A stretch of 5,028 nt of DNA from Nitrososphaera sp. (lineage in GTDB: Archaea; Thermoproteota; Nitrososphaeria; Nitrososphaerales; Nitrososphaeraceae): contig JANWHJ010000021.1 in the NCBI GenBank assembly GCA_025450475.1, forward strand, positions 1 through 5,028, given 5' to 3'. The notes below the pieces were generated by a model, which was not told where the DNA came from, made no database searches, and worked only from the letters and a program-made list of their open reading frames with translations. Both the position numbers and the translations under genes were made by a program. Shown in pieces: positions 4,799-5,028 of the stretch; the first letter of the stretch is position 1; every line of letters begins with the position of its first letter.

Positions 4799-5028
4799 AT
4801 AGTGACTTTCAGGCCACAGCCCTCAAGTCACTCGGGATCGAGCCGGTAATGCTGACGGGCTACAACCAGAGAACTGCAGAGGAGATTGCGCGGCAATTGG
4901 GAATCGAGCGGGTGTTTGCCGAGGTGCTCCCGTCAGGTAAGGTCGACATTGTGCAGGCAATTCAACGGGAGGGCAAGAGGGTGGCTGTGATAGGCGACTG
5001 CATCAATCATGCGCCCGCGCTTACAGCG
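4795..5028 (+). CDS. Degenerate P-type ATPase P-domain fragment, 5' truncated and cut by window end; possibly a pseudogene
   Basis: Seventy-eight codons match the C-terminal half of the P domain of a heavy-metal (CopA-like) P-type ATPase: LKSLGIEPVMLTG, RTAEEIARQLGI, FAEVLPSGKVDIVQ, and GDCINHAPAL at the end. In working pumps this region reads TGDN, LPxDK and GDGINDAPAL. Here residue 23 is Tyr instead of the TGD Asp, residue 48 is Gly, residue 69 is Cys instead of the second Gly of GDG, and residue 72 is His instead of the Asp of ND. D68 and K49 are kept. An in-frame TAA at 4738-4740 shows that the phosphorylation site (DKTGT), nucleotide domain and earlier membrane helices are absent in this frame; TTG 4795 is the only start before the homology. 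Ion transport is not expected. It could be a decaying duplicate or a repurposed fragment; the frame is still intact. Any final membrane helices would lie beyond the window. Confidence 0.65.
   Translation, partial: MNSDFQATALKSLGIEPVMLTGYNQRTAEEIARQLGIERVFAEVLPSGKVDIVQAIQREGKRVAVIGDCINHAPALTA

Noticed and set aside
1..5028. CRISPR arrays, tRNA or rRNA genes, insertion sequences, attachment sites
   Set aside because: I found no regularly spaced direct repeats, no tRNA cloverleaf pattern in the gaps, no transposase motif and no paired terminal repeats. Nothing here looks like a defence island or mobile element.

Overview
The window looks like chromosomal DNA from an ammonia-oxidising archaeon of the Nitrososphaera type (Thaumarchaeota/Nitrososphaerota). 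The reasons are a eukaryote/archaea-type GPN-loop GTPase, an enoyl-CoA hydratase paralogue that resembles the thaumarchaeal 3-hydroxypropionyl-CoA dehydratase, TATA boxes about 26 bp ahead of start codons with no leader or ribosome binding site, frequent GTG/TTG starts, and roughly even base composition. The lineage call is inference from protein character; no marker gene or rRNA is present.

Layout. A membrane protein of the MprF-type flippase / LPG-synthase transmembrane family (UPF0104-like) runs off the left edge on the minus strand. It is divergent from a two-gene plus-strand operon: GPN-loop GTPase (493-1245) and homoserine kinase ThrB (1238-2173), which overlap by 8 nt. ThrB converges stop-to-stop, with no intergenic base, on a minus-strand crotonase-family gene (2174-3031). 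That gene is divergent from a ureohydrolase (agmatinase/arginase family, 3120-3971). A 283-bp gap follows, holding an apparent frameshifted minus-strand coding remnant and a small inverted repeat with T tracts on both strands. Then come two small unrecognised divergent genes (84 aa minus, 72 aa plus). The 72-aa gene overlaps by 4 nt a reading frame that encodes the C-terminal half of a P-type ATPase P domain, cut by the right edge.

Functionally this is mostly housekeeping: threonine synthesis (ThrB), probable RNA polymerase assembly or another GPN role, probable CO2-fixation-cycle hydratase, and probable polyamine/urea metabolism. The genes sit in short one- or two-gene units and share no obvious pathway.

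I do not see an evident new multi-gene system. The points most worth a second look are: (a) the P-type ATPase fragment, which keeps its fold motifs but has lost several near-invariant residues (TGD to TGY, GDGxND to GDCxNH); (b) the ureohydrolase, which has all six metal ligands but no histidine at the usual His-Gly position after the DAHxD motif; (c) the frameshifted remnant behind it; and (d) the compact promoter architecture, including a perfect 6-bp inverted repeat between the leftmost divergent genes.
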